DNA from: Rodentibacter sp901420285
GTDB taxonomy: Bacteria > Pseudomonadota > Gammaproteobacteria > Enterobacterales > Pasteurellaceae
NCBI RefSeq assembly: GCF_041734645.1
Contig: NZ_CP162010.1
Coordinates: 744,001-808,000, forward strand
Reading direction: 5' to 3'
Length of the DNA: 64,000 bases
Shown here: piece after piece, positions 1 through 9,513 of the stretch
Layout of the letters: every line of letters starts with the position of its first letter
How positions within the stretch are numbered: position 1 is the first letter of the stretch
The notes under the pieces: generated by a model
Told to the model about the DNA's origin: nothing
Database searches by the model: none
What the model saw: only the letters and a program-made list of their open reading frames with translations
Made by a program: the position numbers and the translations under genes

Positions 1-425
1 GTGCCACGGTATGTCCGGTACACGCGATAACTCATGTGAATGACACCATTCAACTCAATGAATCTTTATGTATCGGTTGCAAATTGTGCGGAATTGCCTG
101 TCCGTTTGGGGCGATCACACAACATGGTAGTGCGCCGATCGATGCACCTGCGTATTATGAAAGTTTCACCTTTACTGATGCAGTGAAACGGGATATTCGT
201 ACTGCTCCGGATAATTCGGAATTACACAATATGTTGGCATGGCAACCGGGCGTGAAAGCAATTGCGGTGAAATGTGATTTGTGTTACTTCCGCGAAGAAG
301 GCCCGGCGTGCGTGCAAACTTGTCCGACGAAAACCCTGTTTATCATCAGTGATAAGAGTATTGAACAAGCTAACCTTAAAAAACGTGAAATGGCATTAAC
401 GTCTTCACCTGCTATTCCAAGATAG
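1..425 (+). CDS. hyfA: Hydrogenase-4 iron-sulfur subunit HyfA (5' end outside window)
   Basis: Electron-transfer subunit carrying [4Fe-4S] clusters in the formate hydrogenlyase-2 type membrane hydrogenase. The frame is open to the window edge, and the residues before the first in-window GTG (position 36) read ATVCPVHAITH, matching the CPVNAI region of E. coli HyfA. The gene therefore begins upstream and position 36 is not its start. Visible motifs are CIGCKLCGIACP and, further on, CDLC...GPACVQTCP, which are ferredoxin-type cysteine sets. It ends 33 bases before hyfB. The missing N-terminal part should hold the other cluster ligands. Identification is firm from similarity and operon position. 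Confidence 0.93.
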   Translation, partial: ATVCPVHAITHVNDTIQLNESLCIGCKLCGIACPFGAITQHGSAPIDAPAYYESFTFTDAVKRDIRTAPDNSELHNMLAWQPGVKAIAVKCDLCYFREEGPACVQTCPTKTLFIISDKSIEQANLKKREMALTSSPAIPR

Positions 426-458
426 TTTTGTTTACTCGTTAATCAATGGAGTGAAATT

Positions 459-2480
459 ATGAGTTATTCAATTAGTTTACTCGTCACGACCCTGTTGATT
501 TATGTCGTCGGTGCGTTTATTTCGCTCATCGTAAGTCGAAATGAACAACTTTCAATCAATATATCCGGCGTGACCGGTATACTTGGTGGAGTGTTAGGTA
601 TCGCAGCCTGCATCCCCGTTCTTATCAGCAGCGACACTGTCGTTGATGTATTCCAAACCCCATTTGAATTTGCTCGCTTCTCCATCCGTATCGACGGATT
701 GGCTGCATTTATGGTGTGCGTGATTTCTTTATTGGTCGTGGTCAGTGCACTTTATTCTTTCTCTTATGTGAAAGAATATAAAGGTAAAGGTGCAGGTTCC
801 ATGGGGTTCTTTATGAATCTCTTTATCGCTTCGATGGTTGCATTAGTGACCTGCGATAATGCGTTCTACTTTTTAGTCTTTTTTGAAATGATGTCGTTGG
901 CATCTTATTTCTTGGTGTTAACCGAACAAGATGATAACGCTGTGAATGCCGGTTTATTGTATTTCTTCATTGCACATGCCGGTTCCGTGTTAATCATGAT
1001 CGCCTTCTTTATTTTCTACTGCTATTCGGGCAGTTTTGAATTTGGTGATTTCCGACAAACCCGCCTTTCCGAACCGCTTGCCTTCACTGTGTTTGTTTTG
1101 GCTTTCCTCGGTTTTGGGGCAAAAGCGGGGATGATTCCATTACACAGTTGGTTACCAAAAGCTCACCCGGCTGCACCATCTCATGCGTCCGCGTTAATGT
1201 CCGGCGTTATGGTGAAAATCGGGATTTTCGGGATCGTGAAAGTCGGGATCGATCTCTTGGGTGCTACCAATATGTGGTATGGCGTGATTGTATTGGGCTT
1301 TGGCGCTGTATCTTCTGTTCTTGGTGTGCTTTATGCCCTTGCCGAACATGATATTAAAAAATTATTGGCTTATCACACGGTAGAAAATATCGGCATTATT
1401 ATGATGGGCGTTGGTGTTGGCATGATCGGCATTGCGACGCATCATCCGGTACTGGCTACCGTTGGTTTGCTGGGTGGGTTGTACCACTTATTAAACCATG
1501 CTGTATTTAAAGGCTTATTGTTCTTAGGCGCAGGTTCCGTGATGTATCGGTTACATACCAAAGATATGGATCTTATGGGTGGCTTAGGTAAACTCATGCC
1601 ATATACCGCGTTCTGTTTCTTAATTGGTACCATGGCGATTTCTGCCTTACCACCGTTTAACGGTTTTGTCAGTGAATGGTTTACCTATCAATCTTTATTC
1701 AGTCTCAGTCAAAGTGATGATCTCGTGCTAAAACTTGCCGGTCCGATTGCCATTATTATGCTTGCGTTAACCGGTGCACTGGCGGCACTTTGCTTCGTGA
1801 AAGTGTATGGGATTAGCTTCGGTGGTGCGCCTCGCAGTGAAGGCGCGGCAAATGCCCGTGAAGTGCCAAAACCAATGGTCATTGCCATGGGAATTTTGGC
1901 GTTATGCTGTATCTTATTGGGCGTGGGTGCCTCTGTCGTGACCCCAGTAATAGCGAAAATTTCCACCGCACTTGCCAATTCGGCATCAATCACGTTAGCG
2001 CATAATGGCGTGCTCGTTGCTCAAGCTGAGCCGAATACGGCACTTTCTACACCAATGGTGACAATTATGCTGTTGGCGTTCTTCTTCCTGCCGTTCACTT
2101 ACTATGCCTTAACTAAAAATCAACGGGTGGCTGCTCGCTCTAAAGGCAATCCTTGGGCTTGTGGTTATGCCTATGAAAGCGATATGGCCGCTTCTGCAGG
2201 TAGTTTTACCCAACCGTTACGCACGATCTTTAAACCGCTTTACACCTTGCGCCAAGTATTAGATCCGGCACCGTTAGGAAATAAAGGCGTTCAGGCGTTA
2301 ATTAAAGGTGCAACGAAAACCGAACCGTTCTGGGAAGAAAAAGTCACGATGCCGATTGGCCATGTCATTCCTTGGTTAGGGCGTAAAATTCAATGGCTGC
2401 AACAAGGCGATTTCCGTGTGTATTGCGTGTATTTCGTGATTGCCTTGGTGGCAATATTGCTTTCCATTGCATTGATGTAG
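459..2480 (+). CDS. hyfB: Hydrogenase-4 membrane subunit HyfB (antiporter-like)
   Basis: A 673-residue polytopic membrane protein of the NuoL/M/N and Mrp antiporter family, expected to form a proton-translocating part of the hydrogenase-4 membrane arm. The sequence is a long series of hydrophobic helices with the conserved central segment LHSWLPKAHPAAPSHASAL and, after it, KKLLAYHTVENIGII, both hallmarks of the family. A GGAG ribosome site precedes the ATG. The length is like E. coli HyfB. The 10-base gap to hyfC holds the GGAGG of the next gene, so the two are cotranscribed. Canonical uptake signal ACCGCACTT lies inside it at 1965-1973. Confidence 0.95.
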   Translation: MSYSISLLVTTLLIYVVGAFISLIVSRNEQLSINISGVTGILGGVLGIAACIPVLISSDTVVDVFQTPFEFARFSIRIDGLAAFMVCVISLLVVVSALYSFSYVKEYKGKGAGSMGFFMNLFIASMVALVTCDNAFYFLVFFEMMSLASYFLVLTEQDDNAVNAGLLYFFIAHAGSVLIMIAFFIFYCYSGSFEFGDFRQTRLSEPLAFTVFVLAFLGFGAKAGMIPLHSWLPKAHPAAPSHASALMSGVMVKIGIFGIVKVGIDLLGATNMWYGVIVLGFGAVSSVLGVLYALAEHDIKKLLAYHTVENIGIIMMGVGVGMIGIATHHPVLATVGLLGGLYHLLNHAVFKGLLFLGAGSVMYRLHTKDMDLMGGLGKLMPYTAFCFLIGTMAISALPPFNGFVSEWFTYQSLFSLSQSDDLVLKLAGPIAIIMLALTGALAALCFVKVYGISFGGAPRSEGAANAREVPKPMVIAMGILALCCILLGVGASVVTPVIAKISTALANSASITLAHNGVLVAQAEPNTALSTPMVTIMLLAFFFLPFTYYALTKNQRVAARSKGNPWACGYAYESDMAASAGSFTQPLRTIFKPLYTLRQVLDPAPLGNKGVQALIKGATKTEPFWEEKVTMPIGHVIPWLGRKIQWLQQGDFRVYCVYFVIALVAILLSIALM

Positions 2481-2490
2481 GAGGTCGAAC

Positions 2491-3453
2491 ATGATTACGT
2501 TACCTTCAGAAATTGCCATATCCGCCGGAATGTTTGCCTTGGCCATTGCGCAAGCCTTGATTTTACTTGCGCTTGCCCCGTTATTTTCCGGTATTTCACG
2601 GATGATTCGTGCGCGTATTCAGTCGCGCCGTGGTCCGGGATTGTTACAGGATTATCGTGACATTGCGAAATTGATGAAACGGCAAAATATTTGGCCGGAT
2701 AATGCCGGTGCGGTTTCTCGCATGATGCCTTACGTGTTAATCAGCACCGTCATGGTAGTGGCAATGAGTTTGCCTTTGGTTACTCGAGTTTCACCGTTTG
2801 GGGCAGGCAGTGATTTAATTACCGTGGTTTATTTATTAGCGCTGTTTCGTTTCTTCTTCTCCATTGCCGGTTTGGATTCAAACAGTACATTCTCAAGTTT
2901 AGGTGCAAGCCGTGAAGTAACACTAGGTGTGTTGGTTGAACCGATTTTAATGTTGGCGTTTTTAGTGATTGCGTTGATTGCCGGTTCGACTAACTTTGCC
3001 GTGATTGGCACACAACTTTCAGAACAAAGTTGGCAATATCCCATTGCGACGTTGGTGGCTCTGGTTGCTGCCTTCTTCGCTGTGTTTATTGAAATGGGGA
3101 AAATTCCGTTTGACTTGGCCGAAGCAGAACAAGAATTGCAAGAAGGCCCATTGACTGAATATTCAGGTCCATCTCTTGCCTTGTTGAAAATAGGCTTAAG
3201 CTTAAAATCCATGGTGGTTGCAGCCATCTTTGTGAGTGTCTTATTGCCATTCGGTGCCGCACAGGATTTGAGTATAAGTGCGGTTGTTCTTGGCACTGTT
3301 TTCTTCTTCGTGAAATTGTTGGTGGTGTTCGTGTTAGCTTGTGTTTTTGAAAATACACTTTCCCGTACCCGCTTCATGTTAACCGGACGTTTAACGGTTG
3401 TCGGCTTCGGCATTTCTGTGTTGGCGTTTGTGTTTTACCTCACAGGATTGTAA
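2491..3453 (+). CDS. hyfC: Hydrogenase-4 membrane subunit HyfC (NuoH-like)
   Basis: A 320-residue NuoH/HycD family integral membrane protein that anchors the hydrophilic hydrogenase module to the membrane arm. Visible family features are the N-terminal RIQSRRGPGLLQDYRD segment, the acidic-residue stretch EMGKIPFDLAEAEQELQEG and about eight hydrophobic helices. It starts directly behind an AGGAGG site overlapping the end of hyfB and is followed 12 bases later by hyfD, again with AGGAGG. A canonical uptake signal lies in the gene at 3276-3284. Confidence 0.95.
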   Translation: MITLPSEIAISAGMFALAIAQALILLALAPLFSGISRMIRARIQSRRGPGLLQDYRDIAKLMKRQNIWPDNAGAVSRMMPYVLISTVMVVAMSLPLVTRVSPFGAGSDLITVVYLLALFRFFFSIAGLDSNSTFSSLGASREVTLGVLVEPILMLAFLVIALIAGSTNFAVIGTQLSEQSWQYPIATLVALVAAFFAVFIEMGKIPFDLAEAEQELQEGPLTEYSGPSLALLKIGLSLKSMVVAAIFVSVLLPFGAAQDLSISAVVLGTVFFFVKLLVVFVLACVFENTLSRTRFMLTGRLTVVGFGISVLAFVFYLTGL

Positions 3454-3465
3454 GGAGGAAAGAAT

Positions 3466-4911
3466 ATGGAACGTTTAGCTCTGATTACAATCATATTGCC
3501 GTTTGTGGGGGCTTTTATCGTAGGCCTAACAAAAACAAATTTTGCCAAATTAGCGACGTTTTTTGCAGCATTGACGACTGTCTGTATCAGTGCATTAGCA
3601 GGACAGTGGTATTTAAATGGTCATCAAAGCGTGACCTATGATCTGGTGGCATTCGATCACACCGTCATTTTTGGGGTGACATTGGATGCAGTCAGCACCT
3701 TGATTGGCTTCGCTGTGGTCAGTCTTGGTTTCTTGATTTGCTTATATTCTTGTGGCTATTTAACCGATAAAAACCGTGAACATCCACATAACGGCTTACC
3801 ACGTTTTTATGCATTCCTACTCATTTTTATCGGTGCGATGGCAGGTTTAGTGTTGTCTTCTACCTTGGCTGGTCAATTGCTGTTTTTTGAAATTACCGGT
3901 GTTTGTTCTTGGGCATTAATTAGCTATTATCAAAGCCAGAAAGCCATGGCAGCTGCAATGAAAGCCTTGATTATTACCCATGTAGGCGCTATTGGTTTAT
4001 ACATTGCAGCGGCTTATTTGTTCAGCCAATCCGGTACATTTTCTATCACCGCATTGGAACATTTAGACCCGAGTGCGAAAAGCATTGTGCTCTTCGGCGT
4101 AATGTTTGCTGCTTGGGGTAAATCCGCACAGTTGCCAATGCAAATTTGGTTACCGAATGCCATGGAAGCCCCTACACCGGTGAGTGCTTATTTGCACGCC
4201 GCATCAATGGTTAAAGTGGGCGTGTATATCTTTGCTCGTGCTGTGATGTCTGCCGGTGATATTCCATCGATTGTGGGCGAAGTGGGCATCATCATGGCGA
4301 TGATTACCTTAATTTACGGCTTTATGATGTATTTGCCGCAAACAGACTTAAAACGTTTGTTGGCATATTCCACCATTACCCAACTTTCTTATATTTTCAT
4401 TGGGATTTCTCTTGCTGCCTTAGGTTCTAAATTAGCCTTGGTTGCAGCGGTTGCTTATATCTTCAACCATGCTTTTGCAAAAAGTTTGTTCTTCTTGGTT
4501 GCCGGTTCCTTAAGTTATGCCACCGGAACCCGCTCCATGCCGTTATTACAAGGGATTATGCGCACGATGCCTGTCGTTGGAGCCGGGTTTGGTATTGCTG
4601 CGTTAGCGATTGCCGGCGTGCCGCCATTTAATGGATTTTTTAGCAAGTTCCCGTTGTTTGCTGCCGGCTTTGAATTAGGCAATGAGTATAGTTGGATCAC
4701 GATCTTGATGGTGATTGCATTGATTGAATCTACGGCGACTTTCGTATGGTTGCTGTATAAATTCGGACAATGTGTCATTGGTCAACCGTCGGACGCTGTT
4801 GCCAAAGCTCAGCCCATTACACTTTCTATGTACGTCGTATTAGTCGTGCTTATGGTGATGTCGGTTTGTTCCGGTTTTATTGCTGCCTATTGGCTGGGTT
4901 TAGCAGGTTAA
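3466..4911 (+). CDS. hyfD: Hydrogenase-4 membrane subunit HyfD (antiporter-like)
   Basis: A 481-residue NuoL/M/N-family membrane protein, the second of three antiporter-like subunits that distinguish hydrogenase-4 from hydrogenase-3. Family landmarks are LPMQIWLPNAMEAPTPVSAYLHA and DLKRLLAYSTITQLSYI, plus repeated hydrophobic helices throughout. It is in tight operon spacing (12 bases after hyfC, 10 before hyfE), with an AGGAGG site at each junction. Proton pumping is inferred from the family, not shown here. Confidence 0.95.
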   Translation: MERLALITIILPFVGAFIVGLTKTNFAKLATFFAALTTVCISALAGQWYLNGHQSVTYDLVAFDHTVIFGVTLDAVSTLIGFAVVSLGFLICLYSCGYLTDKNREHPHNGLPRFYAFLLIFIGAMAGLVLSSTLAGQLLFFEITGVCSWALISYYQSQKAMAAAMKALIITHVGAIGLYIAAAYLFSQSGTFSITALEHLDPSAKSIVLFGVMFAAWGKSAQLPMQIWLPNAMEAPTPVSAYLHAASMVKVGVYIFARAVMSAGDIPSIVGEVGIIMAMITLIYGFMMYLPQTDLKRLLAYSTITQLSYIFIGISLAALGSKLALVAAVAYIFNHAFAKSLFFLVAGSLSYATGTRSMPLLQGIMRTMPVVGAGFGIAALAIAGVPPFNGFFSKFPLFAAGFELGNEYSWITILMVIALIESTATFVWLLYKFGQCVIGQPSDAVAKAQPITLSMYVVLVVLMVMSVCSGFIAAYWLGLAG

Positions 4912-4921
4912 GGAGGAATCT

Positions 4922-5560
4922 ATGTTAATGATTAATGGTCTTGCAAGTTTACTCATTATTACCTCACTCTGCGTCATTATGGTAAGAACCGCCAAAAAAG
5001 CGGCAATGTTTTATGGCTTGCAATCTCTCGTTTTGGTTTTGCTGTTTGTCTATCTTGCTTATGAAATGCAAGCACACGAGCTCTATATGTGGTCAATCAG
5101 CGCCTTTATTACCAAAGTTATTTTAGTGCCGGCGATTTTAATCTACGCCATGCGCCACATTGATGAAAGTCAAACCCCGGCGGGGATGGATATTGCGTGG
5201 TTGTTGCCCATCACAGCTTGCATTGTCACCTTGTGTTACTTTGTGATCATGCCGATTGACTTGCCGTTAGTGGAACATCTCAAACCGGCGCTTTCTGTGT
5301 CTTTAAGCCACTTTCTGCTTGGTTTGGTATGTATTGTGAGTCAGCGCAATATCGTAAAACAAGTATTCGGTTATTGTTTGATGGAAAACGGGTCTCATCT
5401 CACTTTAGCCTTATTGGCAAATAAAGCACCTGAATTGGTCGAAATCGGGATTGCCACAGATGCTATCTTCGCGGTCATCATTATGGTGGTGTTGGTAAAT
5501 AAAATTTACCGAACATTCCATTCATTAGATGCAAAACAACTTATGAATTTGAAGGGGTAA
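4922..5560 (+). CDS. hyfE: Hydrogenase-4 membrane subunit HyfE
   Basis: A 212-residue membrane protein with about seven hydrophobic segments, matching HyfE in size and position between hyfD and hyfF. Its C-terminal half resembles NuoK-like small subunits (ENGSHLTLALLANKAPELVEIG). It probably completes the membrane arm. An AGGAGG ribosome site lies 7-12 bases before the start. HyfF starts 4 bases after its stop. Confidence 0.93.
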   Translation: MLMINGLASLLIITSLCVIMVRTAKKAAMFYGLQSLVLVLLFVYLAYEMQAHELYMWSISAFITKVILVPAILIYAMRHIDESQTPAGMDIAWLLPITACIVTLCYFVIMPIDLPLVEHLKPALSVSLSHFLLGLVCIVSQRNIVKQVFGYCLMENGSHLTLALLANKAPELVEIGIATDAIFAVIIMVVLVNKIYRTFHSLDAKQLMNLKG

Positions 5561-5564
5561 CGCT

Positions 5565-7103
5565 ATGTATGAACAATGGATAAATGCGTTATTAATCGCA
5601 CCTTTAGTAATATCAATTGCCTGTTTTGCCAGCGGATTGGTAAAAACACGGTCATTTTGCACCGCACTTCATATTACCGGATTGATATTAACCTTTATGT
5701 TTTCTCTTATGGTAATTTCCGGGGTGTTGGCGCAAAGGGAAATTACAACGTGGGGAAATTGGATTCATGTAGATAGCCTGTCTACCATTTTCTTAGCTTT
5801 AATTAGCATCGTAGGTGGTTTGGCAGGAGTATATTCTGTTGCCTATATCAACCGTGAATTTAACGAAGGGCATATTGATATTAGCGGTTATTGTCGTTAC
5901 TACGGTTTCTTGCACCTGTTCTTTTTCACCATGATTTTATCGGTGACTACCAATAACCTGATTTTAATGTGGGCAGGAATTGAAGCCACGACCTTGAGCT
6001 CTGCTTTCTTAGTCGGAACCTATAAACAAAAAACGTCTCTGGAAGCCGCATGGAAATACATCATTATTTGCTCTGTTGGGGTAGCATTCGGTTTATTTGG
6101 TACGATTCTGACTTTCTCGAATGGAACAAACCTCTTGGCAGATCCAGGTCAAGCTATTTTCTGGACAGCCGTTAATCAACAGGCGTCAGGCCTCAATCAC
6201 GGGTTGATGTATCTTGCCTTTGCCTTCATTTTGGTTGGCTTCGGTACCAAGTGCGGTCTATTTCCAATGCATACGTGGTTGCCGGATGCTCACAGTGAAG
6301 CGCCAAGCCCGGTGAGTGCGGTGCTTTCTGCGGTACTGCTAAACTGCGCGATGTTAGTGGTTTTGCGCTACTACATTTTGGTTTCCCAAGCCGTGGGCGA
6401 TGGATATCCACAAACGCTGTTATTGGTATTCGGTTTGCTTTCCACCGGTATCGCCTCGTTTTTTATCGTTATGCAGCGTGACATTAAACGATTATTTGCA
6501 TATTCCAGTATTGAGAACCTAGGCTTAATTAGTTTTGCCTTTGGCTTGGGTGGCCCGATTGGCGCCTTTGCGGGATTGTTGCACACCATCACTCACAGTT
6601 TAGCGAAAGCCTTATTGTTCTGTGCTTCCGGTAATATCTTATTGAAATATCGAAGCCGTGATATTCAGCAAGTGAGTGGTTTATGGCGCACCATGCCATT
6701 TACTGCCGTATTGTTTGCCGGTGGTGCGTTAGCCCTAGGGGGCATGCCACCGTTCGGGATGTTTACCAGTGAATTTACTATCGCTGTCGCAGGGATTTAT
6801 GCAGGTAAAACATGGCTCATCGTTTTATGCTTGATCTTCCTGACCATTGCCCTAGCCGGGTTAACTACCATGCTGTTAAAAACCGTATTAGGTCAGCCGA
6901 AAGAGGGCATTGAAGTCGGCGAATTAAATAAATCCTCTATTGTGGTATTGGCAATTTACTTGTTGTTACTGCTCGGTATGGGGATTTATATCACCGAACC
7001 GATTTTACACCTACTTACCAATGCTGTTGGTATTGTGTTGGGACAACCTGACATCTCTTTTGGGGATATGCTGGTTTTACCTTGGCAAAGTTTAGCGAAA
7101 TGA
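5565..7103 (+). CDS. hyfF: Hydrogenase-4 membrane subunit HyfF (antiporter-like)
   Basis: A 512-residue third antiporter-like subunit. Family segments FPMHTWLPDAHSEAPSPVSAVLSA and DIKRLFAYSSIENLGLIS are clear, and hydrophobic helices run through the whole length. It starts 4 bases after hyfE, so translation is probably coupled. Two canonical uptake signals lie in it (5661-5669 and 6249-6257). Confidence 0.94.
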   Translation: MYEQWINALLIAPLVISIACFASGLVKTRSFCTALHITGLILTFMFSLMVISGVLAQREITTWGNWIHVDSLSTIFLALISIVGGLAGVYSVAYINREFNEGHIDISGYCRYYGFLHLFFFTMILSVTTNNLILMWAGIEATTLSSAFLVGTYKQKTSLEAAWKYIIICSVGVAFGLFGTILTFSNGTNLLADPGQAIFWTAVNQQASGLNHGLMYLAFAFILVGFGTKCGLFPMHTWLPDAHSEAPSPVSAVLSAVLLNCAMLVVLRYYILVSQAVGDGYPQTLLLVFGLLSTGIASFFIVMQRDIKRLFAYSSIENLGLISFAFGLGGPIGAFAGLLHTITHSLAKALLFCASGNILLKYRSRDIQQVSGLWRTMPFTAVLFAGGALALGGMPPFGMFTSEFTIAVAGIYAGKTWLIVLCLIFLTIALAGLTTMLLKTVLGQPKEGIEVGELNKSSIVVLAIYLLLLLGMGIYITEPILHLLTNAVGIVLGQPDISFGDMLVLPWQSLAK

Positions 7104-7122
7104 TCGACATGAGGGGGAAAAA

Positions 7123-8853
7123 ATGGAATTAACGAAAAATACATCCGTCGATCCGAGCAAAATGCTTGGCAAAAATTATATTGAAGCAGTGAATGCAAAA
7201 TTTCCAAATACCATTTTGGATGAGGAGTGGTCAACAGCGAATCAGGTTACGCTTACCATCAAAACGAACATGTTGCCTGATGTGGTGGAATACCTTTATT
7301 ACCAACATGATGGCTGGTTACCATTGGTATTTGGCAATGATGAACGCTCCATTCACGGTAATTATGCGGTGTACTATGTGCTTTCCATGGAAGGGGAAGT
7401 AAAAACCTTTGTCACCATAAAAGCCTTGGTCGATCCCGTTACCTTAGAATTCCCGTCTGTGACGCCAAGAGTCAAAGCAGCTGTTTGGGGGGAACGTGAA
7501 TTATTTGATATGTATGGTTTGAAAGCGGTCGGATTACCTGATCAGCGTCGCTTGGTGTTGCCGGACGATTGGCCGGAGGATCTTTACCCATTGCGTAAAG
7601 ATTCCATGGATTATCGTTTACGCCCGGATCCAACAACGGCAACGGAAACTTACGAATTTATTAACGAAAAAGGCGAAGCGCGTATTGTACCGATTGGTCC
7701 GTTACATATCACCTCCGATGAACCGGGACACTTCCGTTTATTTGTGGATGGGGAAGATATTATCGACGCAGACTATCGCTTGTTCTATGTGCATCGCGGC
7801 ATGGAAAAACTGGCAGAAACCCGCATGGATTACGACCAAGTCAACTTCCTTGCCGACCGCGTGTGTGGGATTTGTGGTTTTACCCATAGTGTTGCCTATG
7901 CTAATTCGGTGGAAAGTGCCTTGGGCATACAAATTCCACAGCGCGCCCAATGGATTCGCGCTATTTTGTTAGAAGTGGAACGGTTACACAGTCATTTATT
8001 GAATTTAGGTCTTTCCAGCCACTTTACAGGCTTTGATACCGGCTTTATGCAATTTTTCCGAGTGCGGGAAAAATCCATGACCTTGGCTGAAGTGCTTACC
8101 GGTGCTCGTAAAACATACGGTATTAACCTCATTGGTGGGGTGCGCCGCGACATGCTGAAACATCAACGGGAGCAGTGCATCAAGTTGATTGGGGAAATGC
8201 GTGAAGAAGTTAAAACTTTGTCGGAGATTTTGTTGAACACGCCGAATATGGAACAGCGTACTGTTGGCGTGGGGATCTTAGCCAAAGACATTGCGCGTGA
8301 TTTTAGCCCGGTGGGTCCGATGATTCGTGGTTCCGGTTTTGCTCGTGATGTGCGTAAAGTGCATCCATTCTCCGGTTATGGCGATGTGCCGTTTAATCTG
8401 GTCACTGAAGCTAATGGCGATGTGTTATCCCGCGTGAAAGTACGGATTAACGAAGTGTTTGAATCCATGAATATCATTGATTACATGGTGGATAACCTGC
8501 CAAGTGGCGACATCTTAAAAGAAGGTTTCAATTATACGCCGGGGCGTTTTGCGCTAGGAATTACCGAAGCACCACGTGGCGAAGATATTCACTGGTCAAT
8601 GCTGGGCGATAACCAAAAACTATTCCGTTGGCGCTGTCGTGCAGCGACCTATGCTAACTGGCCAACCTTACGTTATATGTTGCGTGGCAATACCGTCTCT
8701 GATGCGCCGCTCATCATTGGTAGTCTTGACCCTTGCTATTCTTGTACCGACCGCGTCACGGTGGTGGATGTGCGCAAACGCAAAGCGAAAACCGTGGATT
8801 ACAAAGAAATCGAACGCTACGGTATTGAACGTAAGAATTCACCATTGAAATAA
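7123..8853 (+). CDS. hyfG: [NiFe] hydrogenase large subunit HyfG
   Basis: Catalytic large subunit (576 residues) with an N-terminal NuoC-like domain (about residues 1-170) fused to the 49-kDa nickel-binding domain. Nickel ligands are visible as RVCGICG (C248 and C251) and DPCYSC (C538 and C541). After TDR544 there is a 32-residue C-terminal tail, the same length as the peptide removed from E. coli HycE during maturation, so cleavage after R544 by the nearby HycI is expected. The start is preceded by GAGGGGGA. Both CxxC pairs are intact, so the enzyme should be able to bind its metal centre. Confidence 0.96.
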   Translation: MELTKNTSVDPSKMLGKNYIEAVNAKFPNTILDEEWSTANQVTLTIKTNMLPDVVEYLYYQHDGWLPLVFGNDERSIHGNYAVYYVLSMEGEVKTFVTIKALVDPVTLEFPSVTPRVKAAVWGERELFDMYGLKAVGLPDQRRLVLPDDWPEDLYPLRKDSMDYRLRPDPTTATETYEFINEKGEARIVPIGPLHITSDEPGHFRLFVDGEDIIDADYRLFYVHRGMEKLAETRMDYDQVNFLADRVCGICGFTHSVAYANSVESALGIQIPQRAQWIRAILLEVERLHSHLLNLGLSSHFTGFDTGFMQFFRVREKSMTLAEVLTGARKTYGINLIGGVRRDMLKHQREQCIKLIGEMREEVKTLSEILLNTPNMEQRTVGVGILAKDIARDFSPVGPMIRGSGFARDVRKVHPFSGYGDVPFNLVTEANGDVLSRVKVRINEVFESMNIIDYMVDNLPSGDILKEGFNYTPGRFALGITEAPRGEDIHWSMLGDNQKLFRWRCRAATYANWPTLRYMLRGNTVSDAPLIIGSLDPCYSCTDRVTVVDVRKRKAKTVDYKEIERYGIERKNSPLK

Positions 8854-8865
8854 GGGAGGCGGAAG

Positions 8866-9513
8866 ATGTTTAAGTTACTTAAAACGGTATTTAAAGCCGG
8901 TGACGTTACCACGAAATATCCGTTCAAACCTTATGAAGTGGATGACGATTTTAGAGGAAAACCGGAGCTTAATTCCGATCAATGTATTGTCTGTGCCGCT
9001 TGTACCATGGCTTGTCCATCAAATGCATTGACGATGCGCACCGATCCTGTCAGTGGTGAACGTACTTGGTCACTTTTCTTGGGGCGTTGTATTTTCTGTG
9101 GCCGTTGTGAAGAAGTTTGCCCAACCAAAGCAATTCATTTAACACAGGATTTTGAATTGTCGGTCACCAACAAACAGGATCTTTATCAAGAAACGACCTT
9201 TGCGACGGTTACCTGTCAGCACTGTGGCAAACCGTTTATTTCTTATAAAGAGCTAAATTACACCATTGATTTGTTCAAACAAACGTTGGATGACCCACAA
9301 TTAGTGAAACAAAAATTGGAAGTATTGCATACTTGCCCGGTGTGTAAGCGTCAAGACAGTTTAGAGAAAATTGCCAATATGGAATCCAATATGCGGATGA
9401 AATTGATCGACTTTAAAGAGCCGGTTCGTTTGAATTTCAAACAAATGGTTGAGCAACGGGAAGAAAGTGCGGTGCAAAATTCAAAAGTTTTAGCAGGAGG
9501 CGAAAAACGATGA
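8866..9513 (+). CDS. hyfH: Hydrogenase-4 ferredoxin-like subunit HyfH
   Basis: A 215-residue electron-transfer subunit related to NuoI and HycF. Two [4Fe-4S] motifs are present, CIVCAACTMACP and CIFCGRCEEVCP, followed by a second pair of CxxC motifs (CQHC and CPVC) as in the enterobacterial homologue. It is about 35 residues longer at the C-terminus than E. coli HyfH. Its stop overlaps the hyfI start (ATGA), indicating coupled translation. A canonical uptake signal lies at 9465-9473. Confidence 0.94.
   Translation: MFKLLKTVFKAGDVTTKYPFKPYEVDDDFRGKPELNSDQCIVCAACTMACPSNALTMRTDPVSGERTWSLFLGRCIFCGRCEEVCPTKAIHLTQDFELSVTNKQDLYQETTFATVTCQHCGKPFISYKELNYTIDLFKQTLDDPQLVKQKLEVLHTCPVCKRQDSLEKIANMESNMRMKLIDFKEPVRLNFKQMVEQREESAVQNSKVLAGGEKR

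Noticed and set aside
2829..3413. Long antisense frame (194 codons) within hyfC
   Set aside because: It is a shadow of a real membrane-protein gene; its composition is Thr/Lys/Asn-rich without domains.
6316..6326. AGTGCGGTGCT in hyfF as a copy of the new word
   Set aside because: It lacks the AA-T start of the core (AATGCGGTGC) and the full canonical core; intermediate words like this and 46900 (ATTGCGGTGCT) were left out of both counts.
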